From Micromonospora echinospora (lineage in GTDB: Bacteria > Actinomycetota > Actinomycetes > Mycobacteriales > Micromonosporaceae), in the NCBI RefSeq assembly GCF_014203425.1, contig NZ_JACHJC010000001.1:620001-684000 (forward strand): a DNA stretch of 64,000 nucleotides, written 5' to 3'. The notes under the pieces were generated by a model that did no database searches, had not been told where the DNA came from, and saw only the letters and a list, made by a program, of their open reading frames with translations. Both the position numbers and the translations under genes were made by a program. Every line of letters begins with the position of its first letter. Position 1 is the first letter of the stretch. Positions 47,978-55,696 of this stretch are shown in pieces.

Positions 47978-48649
47978 ATGACGGACGAGCGGCGACCGGA
48001 CGGCGACGGCACCGGCCCGGGACGGGCCAGGCTGCTCATCGGCGGCGGTCTGGCAGTGGTTCTGCTGGCGGTGATCGGGGGCAGCGCCGGCTGGATCCTG
48101 GCCGGTGACCCGGACCGCCCGGCCGCGCCCGGCGAGGCCGCGCCGGTCGTCACGGCCTCGACGTCCGCGCCGGTCACCACGCCACCTGCGACCACAGCCG
48201 CCGCCCCGACCGGTACGCGGACGAGCGCGCCCGCCGGGCTCACCGTGCCGGAGGTGGTCGGCGTCGACTTCGAGCAGGCCCGCCGGGAGTTGCGTGACCG
48301 CCGGCTCGGCTGGCGACTGGTCTTCGGCACCGGCGCCGGACGCTCGGTGGAGCGCGCCTCGCCGGCGCCGGGCACGCCGGTGAAGCGCGGTGTCACCGTC
48401 TCCCTGTTCGTGACCGGACCGGCCCCCGCGGTCACCGTGCCCGACGTGGGCACGCTGTCCTGCTCCGACGCGGCCGACGACCTGGTGGACGCCGGTCTCT
48501 ATCCCCGGTACGGCACCGGCCGCCAAGGTCCGGTCACCGCGCAGGAGCCGGTCGCGGGCAGCCCGGCGCGGTGGAACGACCAGGTGGTGCTGACCTGCGG
48601 CGACACCCGGTCCGTGTCGCCGAGCGCCACCCCGTCGCCGACTGGCTGA
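47978..48649 (+). CDS. Membrane-anchored PASTA protein, two PASTA repeats
   Basis: A 223-residue protein. Cytoplasmic residues 1-18, membrane span about 19-41 (LLIGGGLAVVLLAVIGGSAGWIL), a Thr/Pro-rich stalk (to about 85), then two extracellular PASTA domains (VPEVVGVDFEQARRELRDRRLGWRL... and VPDVGTLSCSDAADDLVDAGLYPRYG...). PASTA domains bind peptidoglycan or muropeptides and normally sit on PknB-type kinases or PBPs; no kinase is fused here. Second PASTA copy lies 99 bp downstream. SD GGGGGCGGGGG-type at 47964-47974. Confidence 0.85.
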   Translation: MTDERRPDGDGTGPGRARLLIGGGLAVVLLAVIGGSAGWILAGDPDRPAAPGEAAPVVTASTSAPVTTPPATTAAAPTGTRTSAPAGLTVPEVVGVDFEQARRELRDRRLGWRLVFGTGAGRSVERASPAPGTPVKRGVTVSLFVTGPAPAVTVPDVGTLSCSDAADDLVDAGLYPRYGTGRQGPVTAQEPVAGSPARWNDQVVLTCGDTRSVSPSATPSPTG

Positions 48650-48747
48650 CCGGCGCGGGCGCGCTGATCCCGGCCGACGTGGCCGTGGCCCGTTACGGTG
48701 GACGATCGAGGGCCGTGCGCCCCGTCCCGGTGGGGAAAGGACGTGCC

Positions 48748-49632
48748 ATGAGCGACGACCGTCAGGATCCTCCCGCCGGTGACGCGGACGAGACCCGCGC
48801 CATGCCCCGGAATCCGGCCGGGGAGGACGCCGACGCCACCCGCGCGCTCCCTCGAAACGCTCCCGGGGACCCCGGGGCCACTGCCGCGATGCCGCGCGAC
48901 GTGGGCGGGGAGGACGTCGACGCGACCCGCGCCATGCCGCGCAACGCCGCCGGGAGCGACGCGACCCGCGCGATGCCGCCGGACGTGGACGACGCCACCC
49001 GTCCGCTGCCCGGCGGGCCGTCACGGCGTCCGCTGGACGCCACCGCCCCGCAGGAGCCGGTGGGCGCCTGGTCCGGCCGGGCCGGGGTACCCCCGCCGCG
49101 ACCGGCCGGCTATCCCGAGCCCGGGGGCGAGTGGTACGGCGACGAGCAGGCCGGACGCCGCTGGTGGATGCCGATCCTGCTGGGCATCCTGGCGCTGCTC
49201 CTGCTGGGGTTGATCGGGGTGGGGGTGTGGCTGGCTCTGCGCGCCGCCGACCAGGACTCCGATCCGGGGACGGTGCCGTCGGCGGTGCCGAGCACCTCGG
49301 CGCAGACCAGTGCCGCCCCGACGAGCGCCGCACCGAGCAGTTCCCCGCCGAGCACGCCACCGACCACCGAGGCGGTCGAGGTGCCGATGCCACCGTTGGT
49401 GGGGCTGCCGGAGGCCGCCGCCCGGGCGGCGCTCGACCGGCTGGACGTGGACTACCGGGTGCAGCGGCGGGCGTCGGACCGGCCGGCCGGCACGGTGATC
49501 TCGACCGATCCGGAGGCCGGCTACCCGGTGGGCGAGGGCGACCGGGTCACCATCGTGGTTGCAGTACCCGCGCCGCCGACCGCCGGCCCGAGCACGCCGG
49601 GTTCCGCCCCGGCGACCACCACCACGCCCTGA
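48748..49632 (+). CDS. PASTA protein with repeated ATRAMP cytoplasmic motifs
   Basis: A 294-residue protein. Residues about 15-90 have five or six copies of a short motif (D/E)xTRAMPRN: ETRAMPRN, DATRALPRN, ATAAMPRD, DATRAMPRN, DATRAMPPD, DATRPLPGG. A tryptophan-rich juxtamembrane stretch and one membrane span at about 139-161 (MPILLGILALLLLGLIGVGVWLAL) follow, then a Ser/Thr/Pro stalk and one extracellular PASTA domain (MPPLVGLPEAAARAALDRLDVDYRV). The Thr in each repeat follows an acidic residue, so it is a plausible target of a PknB-type kinase and ligand for FHA domains. Function inferred, not known. Confidence 0.82.
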   Translation: MSDDRQDPPAGDADETRAMPRNPAGEDADATRALPRNAPGDPGATAAMPRDVGGEDVDATRAMPRNAAGSDATRAMPPDVDDATRPLPGGPSRRPLDATAPQEPVGAWSGRAGVPPPRPAGYPEPGGEWYGDEQAGRRWWMPILLGILALLLLGLIGVGVWLALRAADQDSDPGTVPSAVPSTSAQTSAAPTSAAPSSSPPSTPPTTEAVEVPMPPLVGLPEAAARAALDRLDVDYRVQRRASDRPAGTVISTDPEAGYPVGEGDRVTIVVAVPAPPTAGPSTPGSAPATTTTP

Positions 49633-49656
49633 CGCTCACCAGTGGCGTCGGGACGC

Positions 49657-50124
49657 TCACCACTGGCGTCGACGGGTGCCGACCAGGCCGAGGCCGGCGA
49701 GTGAGATGGCGAGCCCGAGCAGACCGGAGTAGAACAGTGACCGGCTGAGGTCGCTCGTGGCGTCGCCGGGCCGCTCGGCGAGCGCCTCGCCGCCCCCGGT
49801 GCCCGCGGGCGGCGTGTCGGCGTCCGGATCGTCCTCGTCCTGCGACGGGTCGGTGGGAGACCAGCCGTCCTCCTCGTCGTCGTACTCGTCCCCGCCGGCC
49901 GCCGCCCGGGCGTCCTCGCCGGCTGGGGCGCGGCCGTCCTCACCGGCCACGGTGATCTCCGGGGCCGGTACCGGCTCGGCGAGCTGCTGGGTGGCGGAGA
50001 AGGCGGGGTGCCGCACCACGAGCGCGAGCGCGGTGGCGGCGACGAGGAAGACGAACAGCCCGAGGGCATAGCCGACACGGGACCGGTGGTGCCGCCGCGC
50101 GGCGGGCAGATTGACCATGACCAT
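49657..50124 (-). CDS. Two-span membrane protein with acidic linker, hypothetical
   Basis: A 155-residue protein. N-terminal basic segment and span at about 17-37 (VGYALGLFVFLVAATALALVV), an exported acidic linker (DEYDDEEDGWSPTDPSQDEDDPDADTPP), then a second span near the C-terminus (LFYSGLLGLAISLAGLGLVG) ending TRRRQW. No LPXTG motif. ATG 50124 or 50118 are both possible; a Shine-Dalgarno is poor. Downstream of the PASTA genes and convergent with them. Confidence 0.65.
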   Translation of the reverse strand: MVMVNLPAARRHHRSRVGYALGLFVFLVAATALALVVRHPAFSATQQLAEPVPAPEITVAGEDGRAPAGEDARAAAGGDEYDDEEDGWSPTDPSQDEDDPDADTPPAGTGGGEALAERPGDATSDLSRSLFYSGLLGLAISLAGLGLVGTRRRQW

Positions 50125-50222
50125 CCCAGGTTCAGGGTCCATGGCGCGCGGGGTGGAACGTGCCGGGGTGGGCGTACTGATTCTATGGCGACGGCACGCC
50201 CTCCCGACCGGGAATCGTGAGG

Positions 50223-50510
50223 TCAGCCCACCCGGACCGGAGTCCGGACCACCGGGCGGCGGGCCGTCCGGACGGTGTGTTGCCGGGGCACCGGCGCGGC
50301 GTGGACCTGCTGCAACCCCTCTTGGAGTACGAAGATCGACCTCCGGTTGACCGCGTCCCCCGCCGCGTTCAACTCGTAGCCGTCGAGCCAGAGCCAACCG
50401 TCGTAGGTCGGCCAGTCGAGCACCCGGATCACCCGGAACATGATCGGTCGGAAGAACTGGACACTCGCCGCGCGCGTCACGTGCAGTACGTCACCGGAGC
50501 GGGGAAGCAC
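50223..50510 (-). CDS. Small conserved-looking protein, hypothetical
   Basis: A 95-residue protein beginning MLPRSGDVLHVTRAASVQFFRPIMFRVIRVLDWPTYDGWLWLDGYELNAAGDAVNRRSIFV. The even spread of residues and the strong aromatic core make it look like a real gene, and I recall similar proteins in Micromonospora, though no function. CAGGAG is close to the ATG at 50510. It lies between the small membrane protein and the DUF5753 regulator region, with no clear operon mate. Confidence 0.65.
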   Translation of the reverse strand: MLPRSGDVLHVTRAASVQFFRPIMFRVIRVLDWPTYDGWLWLDGYELNAAGDAVNRRSIFVLQEGLQQVHAAPVPRQHTVRTARRPVVRTPVRVG

Positions 50511-51119
50511 ATGGGCTCCTGGGGAGGGTCGGCCGGTCGGGACCGGCGAGGCGGAACGGGGTCGGTGCGGTCCGGTGACGGGGGTCTGTCTCGTGGACCG
50601 GCGGTCGTTGGGTCGGTGCTGGTCGGGCCGTACCCGCGGTGGCGGACCGCCACCCGACCATCACCCGGCTGCTCCCGGTTACCGCTCCCGCCGCCGCAGC
50701 CGAGCTGGCGTGCAGCGACGGGGTCTTCATTCCGGGGCAGGTCGCACGGCGCGGGACGGCTCCCCTCCGGCCGTCCCACGGACCGCGGTATCACCACGCC
50801 CGGAGATCGTTCGAAGACGGTGAGTAACCCGTGCCATACGGACAGAGTGCTACAGCGACGTGCGACATGCAAGTTGCACGTTGTGTTTTGCGGATAGGTG
50901 AGGAGGACACGTGAACGGGAAACTTGAAGCGTCAGGTATCGGGGCGTCACACTGGACCCCGGTTTCGCCCGTCGCGGCCGGTCGATGAACCGGCACCATC
51001 TCTGCCGCGAACGCTCGCCCACCGCCCGCCGGTCGCGCCCGCGGTGGGTGCCCAACCGGGGCGCGACCGACCGGAGGTAGCCGGGTGACTGTGACGCAGT
51101 CGCGAGCCGAGGAGGCACC
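50511..51119. other. 609-bp region with AT-rich patch and micro-ORF
   Basis: No larger gene is convincing. Around 50868-50899 the DNA is AT-richer: TGCAAGTTGCA (50868-50878) is palindromic, followed by TTGTGT and TTGCGG. A micro-ORF is described separately at 50911. The remainder to 51119 is GC-rich leader of the Scr1-like regulator, with GGAGG directly before its GTG. Confidence 0.5.
50911..50988 (+). CDS. Possible 25-residue micropeptide
   Basis: GTG 50911 is preceded by a perfect AGGAGG (50901-50906, 4 nt spacing) and opens a 25-codon frame to TGA 50986-50988; the peptide begins MNGKLEAS and ends SPVAAGR. The palindrome TGCAAGTTGCA and an AT-rich patch lie just upstream. It could be a leader peptide, a small effector linked to the downstream regulator, or chance. 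Reported for checking. Confidence 0.35.
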   Translation: MNGKLEASGIGASHWTPVSPVAAGR

Positions 51120-52001
51120 GTGACCGAACGGCGCAGCCCCACCATCCGGCGGCGCCGGCTGGGGGCGGAACTCCGCCGGCAGCGCGAGGCCGCGGGCATC
51201 ACCATAGAAGCGGTCGCCGAGCAGCTGGAGTGCTCGGCGTCGAAGGTCTCCCGGATCGAGACCGGCCACACCACCGCCACGCCGCGCGACGTACGCGACA
51301 TGCTCCGCATCTACGGAGTCGTCGGCGCGGAGAGCGACGAGCTGGTGCAGATCGCCCGGGAGGCCCGGCAGAAGGGCTGGTGGCATCCGTACAGCACGGT
51401 GCTGGTCGGGGCGTACGTCGGCCTGGAGGCCGCGGCCAGCTCGATCCGGGCCTACGAGCAGCAGGTGGTGCCGGGGCTGCTGGAGACCGAGGAGTACGCC
51501 GGTGCGATGATCCGGGCGGCGCGGCCGGACTTCACCGCCGAACAGGTCGATCAACGAGTGCGTGTCCGATTGGGCCGTCAGTCGTTGTTGACGCAGGACG
51601 ATCCGGTCGATCTGTGGGTGGTGCTCGATGAGGCGGTGCTGAGCAGGCCGGTTGGCGGCGACGCGGTGATGCGTGGTCAGCTCAAGCGGCTGGTGGAGGT
51701 GGCTGAACTGCCGAACGTGACGGTGCAGGTCCTGCCCTTCGAGGTGGGCGCGCACGCGGGCATGGACGGCACCTTCACTATCCTCAGCTTCCCCGAGCCG
51801 AGTGATCCCGATGTCGTGTACGCGGAGAACGCCACGGGTGGGCTCTTCCTGGAGAAGAGCGACGAACTGCAGAAGTACAGCTTCATCTTCGATCACATTC
51901 GAGCAGCGGCCATACGCCCGGAGGAATCCATCGCTCACATCGCGAAACTGGCAGAGGAGCCACTGTGGAAATGGCGACCAAGGAGTTCCCCGTGGACCTG
52001 A
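51120..52001 (+). CDS. Scr1-like XRE regulator (HTH + DUF5753)
   Basis: A 293-residue regulator. XRE HTH at about 13-66 (LGAELRRQREAAGITIEAVAEQLECSASKVSRIETGHTTATPRDVRDMLRIYG), then DUF5753 (about 95-280) with RAYEQQVVPGLLETEEYAGAMIRA, RQSLLTQDDPVDLWVVLDEAVLSRPVGG and VLPFEVGAHAGMDGTFTILSF. This architecture is the Scr1-type toxin-antitoxin-like regulator that pairs with a DUF397 protein. GTG 51120 has GGAGG just upstream. It overlaps the DUF397 gene by 37 bp. Confidence 0.93.
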   Translation: MTERRSPTIRRRRLGAELRRQREAAGITIEAVAEQLECSASKVSRIETGHTTATPRDVRDMLRIYGVVGAESDELVQIAREARQKGWWHPYSTVLVGAYVGLEAAASSIRAYEQQVVPGLLETEEYAGAMIRAARPDFTAEQVDQRVRVRLGRQSLLTQDDPVDLWVVLDEAVLSRPVGGDAVMRGQLKRLVEVAELPNVTVQVLPFEVGAHAGMDGTFTILSFPEPSDPDVVYAENATGGLFLEKSDELQKYSFIFDHIRAAAIRPEESIAHIAKLAEEPLWKWRPRSSPWT

Positions 52002-52192
52002 CGCAGGCGACGTGGTTCAAGAGCTCGAAGAGCGGGCCGAACTGCGACAACTGCGTGGAGGTCGCGTACGTGACCGGGGCGGTCGGGGTCCGGGACTCGA
52101 AGGACAAGACAGGCCCGGCCCTGGTCTTCGCTCCGGACGACTGGCAGGCCTTCGTCGCCCGCGCCCGGGGCGGCGCGTTCGGCCGGAGCTGA
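51965..52192 (+). CDS. DUF397 protein (Scr2-like partner)
   Basis: A 75-residue protein. DLTQATWFKSSKSGPNCDNCVEVAYVTGAVGVRDSKDKTGPALVFAPDDWQAFVARAR is the DUF397 domain in full (WxKSSxSGxxxxxCVEVA... VRDSKD... F.xxxW.AF). GTG 51965 has GAGGAG 5 nt upstream and lies inside the end of the regulator; ATG 51971 is possible. DUF397/DUF5753 pairs act as a toxin-antitoxin-like or developmental switch in streptomycetes, including morphology and antibiotic control. Confidence 0.93.
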   Translation: MEMATKEFPVDLTQATWFKSSKSGPNCDNCVEVAYVTGAVGVRDSKDKTGPALVFAPDDWQAFVARARGGAFGRS

Positions 52193-52206
52193 CCGGCACC
52201 GCAGCG

Positions 52207-52240
52207 TGGTCCCGCCCGGCAACGCCGCCGGGCGGGACCA
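52207..52240 (+). terminator. Perfect 14-bp stem after DUF397
   Basis: TGGTCCCGCCCGGC (52207-52220) pairs exactly with GCCGGGCGGGACCA (52227-52240) across a 6-nt loop, 14 bp after the DUF397 stop. Confidence 0.75.
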
Positions 52241-52328
52241 TTCGCGTCCGGGCGCCGCACCCGTCGCCAGTTTCGATCCGCCTCGTTGAACCGCACGGAT
52301 CGGCAACCGAACGAGGCAGGCGAGACGG

Positions 52329-52727
52329 ATGACGACGATCGGTTCAGAGAACCTCACCAGCGGCCCGGGCAAGCCCGAGCGGTTCGGTGGCAAGTACCGG
52401 GGTGCCCGCCGGGACACCGTCCTCACCGAGGTGGTCTCCGGTGACGGCGAGGAGGCCCGCGAGGGTGGTGTGCCCGAGCAGGCCGCGACGCCGCTGTCCC
52501 TGCCGTCGCTGGACCCCAACCCGCTCACCGAGCCGTCCTTCCCACCGAGCGGCTGGCCGATCGAGCAGCAGGAGTCCCTGGTGGACCACCCGCTGCTGCG
52601 CGGCCTGCTGATGGAGCTGCCGCCGAAGGGCAGCGTCCCTCCGCCCGGCTGGCTGGACCGCTGGTTCGAGGCGACCCGCGCGATCCTGGAGCTGCTATAC
52701 GTGCAGGGCGCGAGCCGGTCGCGCTGA
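52329..52727 (+). CDS. Hypothetical protein, Pro-rich
   Basis: A 132-residue protein. N-terminal part polar (ENLTSGPGKPERFGGKYRGARRDTVLTEVV), middle Pro-rich (TPLSLPSLDPNPLTEPSFPPSGWP), and a hydrophobic, aromatic end (HPLLRGLLMELPPKGSVPPPGWLDRWFEATRAILELLYVQG). Codon use and composition resemble real genes here. No known domain. Convergent with, and overlapping by 33 bp, the membrane protein on the minus strand. Confidence 0.6.
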   Translation: MTTIGSENLTSGPGKPERFGGKYRGARRDTVLTEVVSGDGEEAREGGVPEQAATPLSLPSLDPNPLTEPSFPPSGWPIEQQESLVDHPLLRGLLMELPPKGSVPPPGWLDRWFEATRAILELLYVQGASRSR

Positions 52728-53297
52728 CACCACCTCGGCGGCCGGCATCGCCCGTTCGGCGAGCCGGTTGTGCCGCAGCGCGTGGCGTACCCCGATCGCG
52801 CACACACCGAGCACCGCGACGGTGATCACCGGGCCGGCCACTCCCGGCGCGGCGAACAGGTCGACGCCGACCGACGGCAGCACCGCCACCAGCACCGCGA
52901 GCGCCGTCGCCTGGAGCGGCAGCGCGATCAGCGGGTGCGCTGCGGCCGCACGCAGCCCGTGCGGGGCGGGTGTTCCCGGCGCCGCCGCGAACGCGCCAGC
53001 GCCGGACCGCAGCCGCCGGACCCGCCGTACCGTGCAGACCGCCACCACGGCCGCCGGCACCGCCGCGACGCCGAGCGCGGCGGCGGACCGGTCCACAGTG
53101 GTGTCGCCGGCGCTCTGCAGGCCCGCGGCGAGGACCGCCGCGGTGAGCGCGAGGCCGGTCAGCACCAGGGCGGACAACCATCCGGTACGTCGGCGCAGCG
53201 CCCGGGCGCGGTCCAGCCCGGGCAGGCCCTCCGCGACGAGGCCGGCGGCCAGCCAGACGGCGGCGACGGGAAGCAGCACGGCGAGACGGTCATCCAT
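52695..53297 (-). CDS. Small integral membrane protein, hypothetical
   Basis: A 200-residue protein starting MDDRLAVLLPVAAVWLAAGLVAEGLPG. About five hydrophobic segments (AVLLPVAAVWLAAGLV, LSALVLTGLALTAAVLAAGL, ALGVAAVPAAVVAVCTV, LIALPLQATALAVLVAVLP, GPVITVAVLGVCAIGVRHAL). No conserved motif. It lies 93 bp from the glycosyltransferase stop and points the same way, so a link to wall synthesis is possible. Confidence 0.65.
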   Translation of the reverse strand: MDDRLAVLLPVAAVWLAAGLVAEGLPGLDRARALRRRTGWLSALVLTGLALTAAVLAAGLQSAGDTTVDRSAAALGVAAVPAAVVAVCTVRRVRRLRSGAGAFAAAPGTPAPHGLRAAAAHPLIALPLQATALAVLVAVLPSVGVDLFAAPGVAGPVITVAVLGVCAIGVRHALRHNRLAERAMPAAEVVSARPARALHV

Positions 53298-53390
53298 GCC
53301 CCCTAGCTTTGCCCGTTTCGACGTTCGCCGAATCCGGGACGGCACCCCGGTTCGTCCCGTATCCGGGCCCGTAGGGGTCGTCGGGGCGGA

Positions 53391-54197
53391 TCAGACGTCG
53401 AAAGTGGCCGGTCGGGTGGTGGCCGGCGTCGGCGGGGTGGCCTTCCACAGCCCGGTCTTCTGGGCCGCGAGCCGGGCCAGGTAGGCCGGGTTGAGGATGA
53501 CGTAGCGGCGCCACAGGCGCTTGGGCTCCAGGCCGAGCCGCCAGAACCACTCCAGCCCGGCGCGCTGCATCCACGGTGGCGGGTTGCGCAGCAGCCCGGC
53601 GTGGTAGTCGAACGCCGCGCCGACCGCCATCAGCGGCATGTCCAGCAGCGGGCGCATGGCGTACGCGAAGACCTCCTGGCGCGGGCAGCCCAGCCCGACC
53701 AGGACGAGGCGGGCGCCGCTGGCCCGGATCCGGTCGGCGATCTCGGCATCCTCGCCCGGCGTGGCGGCGCGGAACTTGGACGGCTCGACCCCGGCGATCT
53801 TCAGCGCGGGGAACTTGCGCTCCAGCGCCGGGACCAGCCGGGACAGCGTCTCCTCGGTGGAGCCGTAGAGGTAGACCGGCAGTCCCTCCTCGGCGAACCG
53901 GGCGAGCACCCGCAGGGTCAGCTCCGGGCCGTAGACGCGGTCGGTGAGCCCGGCGCCGTGCAGCAGGTTGAGCGCCCAGCGCACGGGCTGCCCGTCCGGG
54001 GTGACCACGTCGAACGAGTTGAGCCGGGCGTTGTGCGCCGGGTCGAGCACCCCGGTCATCACGCCGTGCACGGCGAGCGCGGTGAGCGCCAGCGGGCGGC
54101 GCTCGTGCGCGGCCGCCACCACGGCCTCGGTGGCCCGGGCGTAGTCGGTCGCGTCGACCCCGACGCCCAGCACGTTGCGCTTGGTCCCGGCGCTCAT
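53391..54197 (-). CDS. WecG/TagA/CpsF-family glycosyltransferase
   Basis: A 268-residue GT26 enzyme. [37 protein letters not shown] and [25 protein letters not shown], then [19 protein letters not shown] and [12 protein letters not shown]... AGLEWFWRL, are the family signatures. TagA and WecG add N-acetylmannosamine(-uronic acid) to lipid-linked GlcNAc for wall polymers. ATGA overlap with the epimerase stop (54194-54197) couples them. Likely membrane-associated wall or exopolysaccharide synthesis. Confidence 0.93.
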   Translation of the reverse strand: MSAGTKRNVLGVGVDATDYARATEAVVAAAHERRPLALTALAVHGVMTGVLDPAHNARLNSFDVVTPDGQPVRWALNLLHGAGLTDRVYGPELTLRVLARFAEEGLPVYLYGSTEETLSRLVPALERKFPALKIAGVEPSKFRAATPGEDAEIADRIRASGARLVLVGLGCPRQEVFAYAMRPLLDMPLMAVGAAFDYHAGLLRNPPPWMQRAGLEWFWRLGLEPKRLWRRYVILNPAYLARLAAQKTGLWKATPPTPATTRPATFDV

Positions 54198-55267
54198 GCC
54201 TTCGGCACCCACTTGTCGACGTTGGCCTCGTAGATCTCGCGGAGGATCATCGGCACGTCGTACGTGATCTTCCAGGACGGGTAGTGCTCCTCGAACCGGG
54301 CCATGCTGCTGACGTACCACTGGTGGTCGCCGGTGCGGGCCTGCTCGACGTAGTTGATCCGCGCCTCGCGGCCGGTGATCTCCTGGGCGATCCGGAACGC
54401 CTCGATGTGCGAGGTGTTCGAGTGCCGGCCGCCGCCGAGGTTGTAGACCTGGGCGGAGCGCGGCTCGCGGAAGAACGCCTCGAACGCGGTGAGCACGTCG
54501 TGCGAGTGGATCGCGTCCCGGACCATCTTCCCCTTGTAGCCGAAGAGGTTGTACGTCCGGCCCTCCATCACGCAGCGCATCAGGTACGCCAGGAAGCCGT
54601 GCAGCTCGGCGGCGGAGTGCGCCGGGCCGGTCAGCGTGCCGCCGCGGAAGCAGGCGGTCTTCATGTCGAAGTAGCGGCCGTACTCCTGGACCATCACGTC
54701 CGAGGCGACCTTCGAGGCGCCGAAGATCGAGTGCATCGACTCGTCGATCGACATGTCCTCGGTGATGCCGTCGTACCAGCGGTGGTCCTCGGGCAGCTCG
54801 TAGCGGGTCTCCAGCTCGATCAGCGGGAGCGAGTTCGGCCGGTCGCCGTACACCTTGTTGGTGGAACAGTGGATGAACGGCGCGTCGATCGCGTGCCGCC
54901 GGGTGTTCTCCAGCACGTTGAGCGTGCCGCCGGCGTTCACGTCGAAGTCGGTGAACGGCTCCTTGGCGGCCCAGTCGTGGCTCGGCTGGGCGGCGCTGTG
55001 GATCACCACGGCGATGTCCTTGCCGTAGCGCTTGAAGACCTGCTCCAGCCCGTCCCGGTCGCGGATGTCGACGGCGTGGTGGGTGTACGCGGAGCCGAGA
55101 TCGGCGGCGAGCCGGTCGAGGCTCCAGGCGGTCGAGCCGTCCTCGCCGAAGAAGTACCGCCGCATGTCGTTGTCGATCCCGACCACGTCGAGACCGAGTC
55201 CGGCGAAGTGCCGGGCCGCCTCGGAGCCGATCAGACCGCCGGAACCGGTCACCAACGCGACAGTCAC
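54194..55267 (-). CDS. NAD-dependent sugar epimerase/dehydratase
   Basis: A 357-residue extended [26 protein letters not shown] is the NAD motif (GSGGLIG), [11 protein letters not shown] holds the serine and YxxxK-like element ([12 protein letters not shown]), and the rest is the sugar-nucleotide domain ([31 protein letters not shown]). Resembles CDP-paratose/tyvelose epimerases. GTG 55267 is chosen: AGGAG 7 nt upstream. The open frame continues upstream through the tRNA, which excludes earlier starts. Operon with the TagA-type transferase. Confidence 0.92.
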   Translation of the reverse strand: MTVALVTGSGGLIGSEAARHFAGLGLDVVGIDNDMRRYFFGEDGSTAWSLDRLAADLGSAYTHHAVDIRDRDGLEQVFKRYGKDIAVVIHSAAQPSHDWAAKEPFTDFDVNAGGTLNVLENTRRHAIDAPFIHCSTNKVYGDRPNSLPLIELETRYELPEDHRWYDGITEDMSIDESMHSIFGASKVASDVMVQEYGRYFDMKTACFRGGTLTGPAHSAAELHGFLAYLMRCVMEGRTYNLFGYKGKMVRDAIHSHDVLTAFEAFFREPRSAQVYNLGGGRHSNTSHIEAFRIAQEITGREARINYVEQARTGDHQWYVSSMARFEEHYPSWKITYDVPMILREIYEANVDKWVPKA

Positions 55268-55344
55268 ACGCCACTCCTGGTCCGTGGGAGGCAGGGAAAC
55301 CATCGGAGCATAGCGTGACGTCCGGAACGCCCCGATACGAAGCA

Positions 55345-55369
55345 AGGGCCCCGCTGTGTGCGGAGCCCT
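55345..55369 (-). terminator. Terminator after tRNA-Leu
   Basis: On the minus strand AGGGCTCCGC and GCGGGGCCCT pair at 9 of 10 positions with one G-T, around TGTGT-complement loop, 6 bp beyond the CCA end of the tRNA, followed by TTGCTTC. Confidence 0.7.
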
Positions 55370-55374
55370 CGTCC

Positions 55375-55460
55375 TGGTGGGGATGGGGGGAGTTGAACCC
55401 CCACGTCCTTTCGGACACACGGACCTGAACCGTGCGCGTCTGCCATTCCGCCACATCCCC
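55375..55460 (-). tRNA. tRNA-Leu (anticodon CAG)
   Basis: The minus strand starts GGGGATGTGGCGGAATGGCA (acceptor and D arm), has anticodon loop TTCAGGT between CACGG/CCGTG stem halves (anticodon CAG), a variable arm TGTCCGAAAGGACG, a T arm GGGGGTTCAACTCCCCC, and the 3' acceptor CATCCCC, discriminator A and encoded CCA (55377-55375). Length 86 with CCA. The class II variable arm confirms Leu. It lies beside fhaA, as leuT does in Mycobacterium tuberculosis from memory. Confidence 0.97.
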
Positions 55461-55662
55461 GTGGCACGACCCGGAACACCATATCGCATCCCGCGCCCGC
55501 CCTCTGCGGCGGGTGCCGGGACATATTACGCTGTCCACTGGCCACGCCACGAACGATCACCGCTCGTGGCGGGCGAAACTTTAGCACGTCCGCGGGCCTG
55601 GTCACGAACGGGCCGACGGCAGCCGGCCGAGCGGCGTGTGAGCTGCGGAGGCGGTGTCCGGA

Positions 55663-55668
55663 TACCAT
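55663..55668 (+). promoter_or_regulatory. Candidate -10 (TACCAT) for the fhaA operon
   Basis: TACCAT lies 28 bp before the GTG start at 55697, leaving a short leader that contains GAGGAGGAG as Shine-Dalgarno. No clear -35. The remainder of the gap 55461-55662 shows nothing else notable beyond the tRNA promoter side. Confidence 0.35.
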
Positions 55669-55696
55669 CATTGCCTCGGGACCCGAGGAGGAGCCG

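Noticed and set aside
47873..49393. N-terminal extension of the multi-span membrane protein frame
   Set aside because: Runs antisense through both PASTA genes; the real start is ATG 47872.
50639..50827. 62-residue plus-strand ORF in the large intergenic gap
   Set aside because: No Shine-Dalgarno, biased composition and no recognised domain.
50908..50924. Second parS-like match near CACGTG
   Set aside because: Only the core matches; the flanks (GGA and AACGGG) do not fit the parS arms.
55268..55550. Upstream extension of the epimerase frame
   Set aside because: Passes through tRNA-Leu, which cannot be coding; GTG 55267 has its own Shine-Dalgarno.
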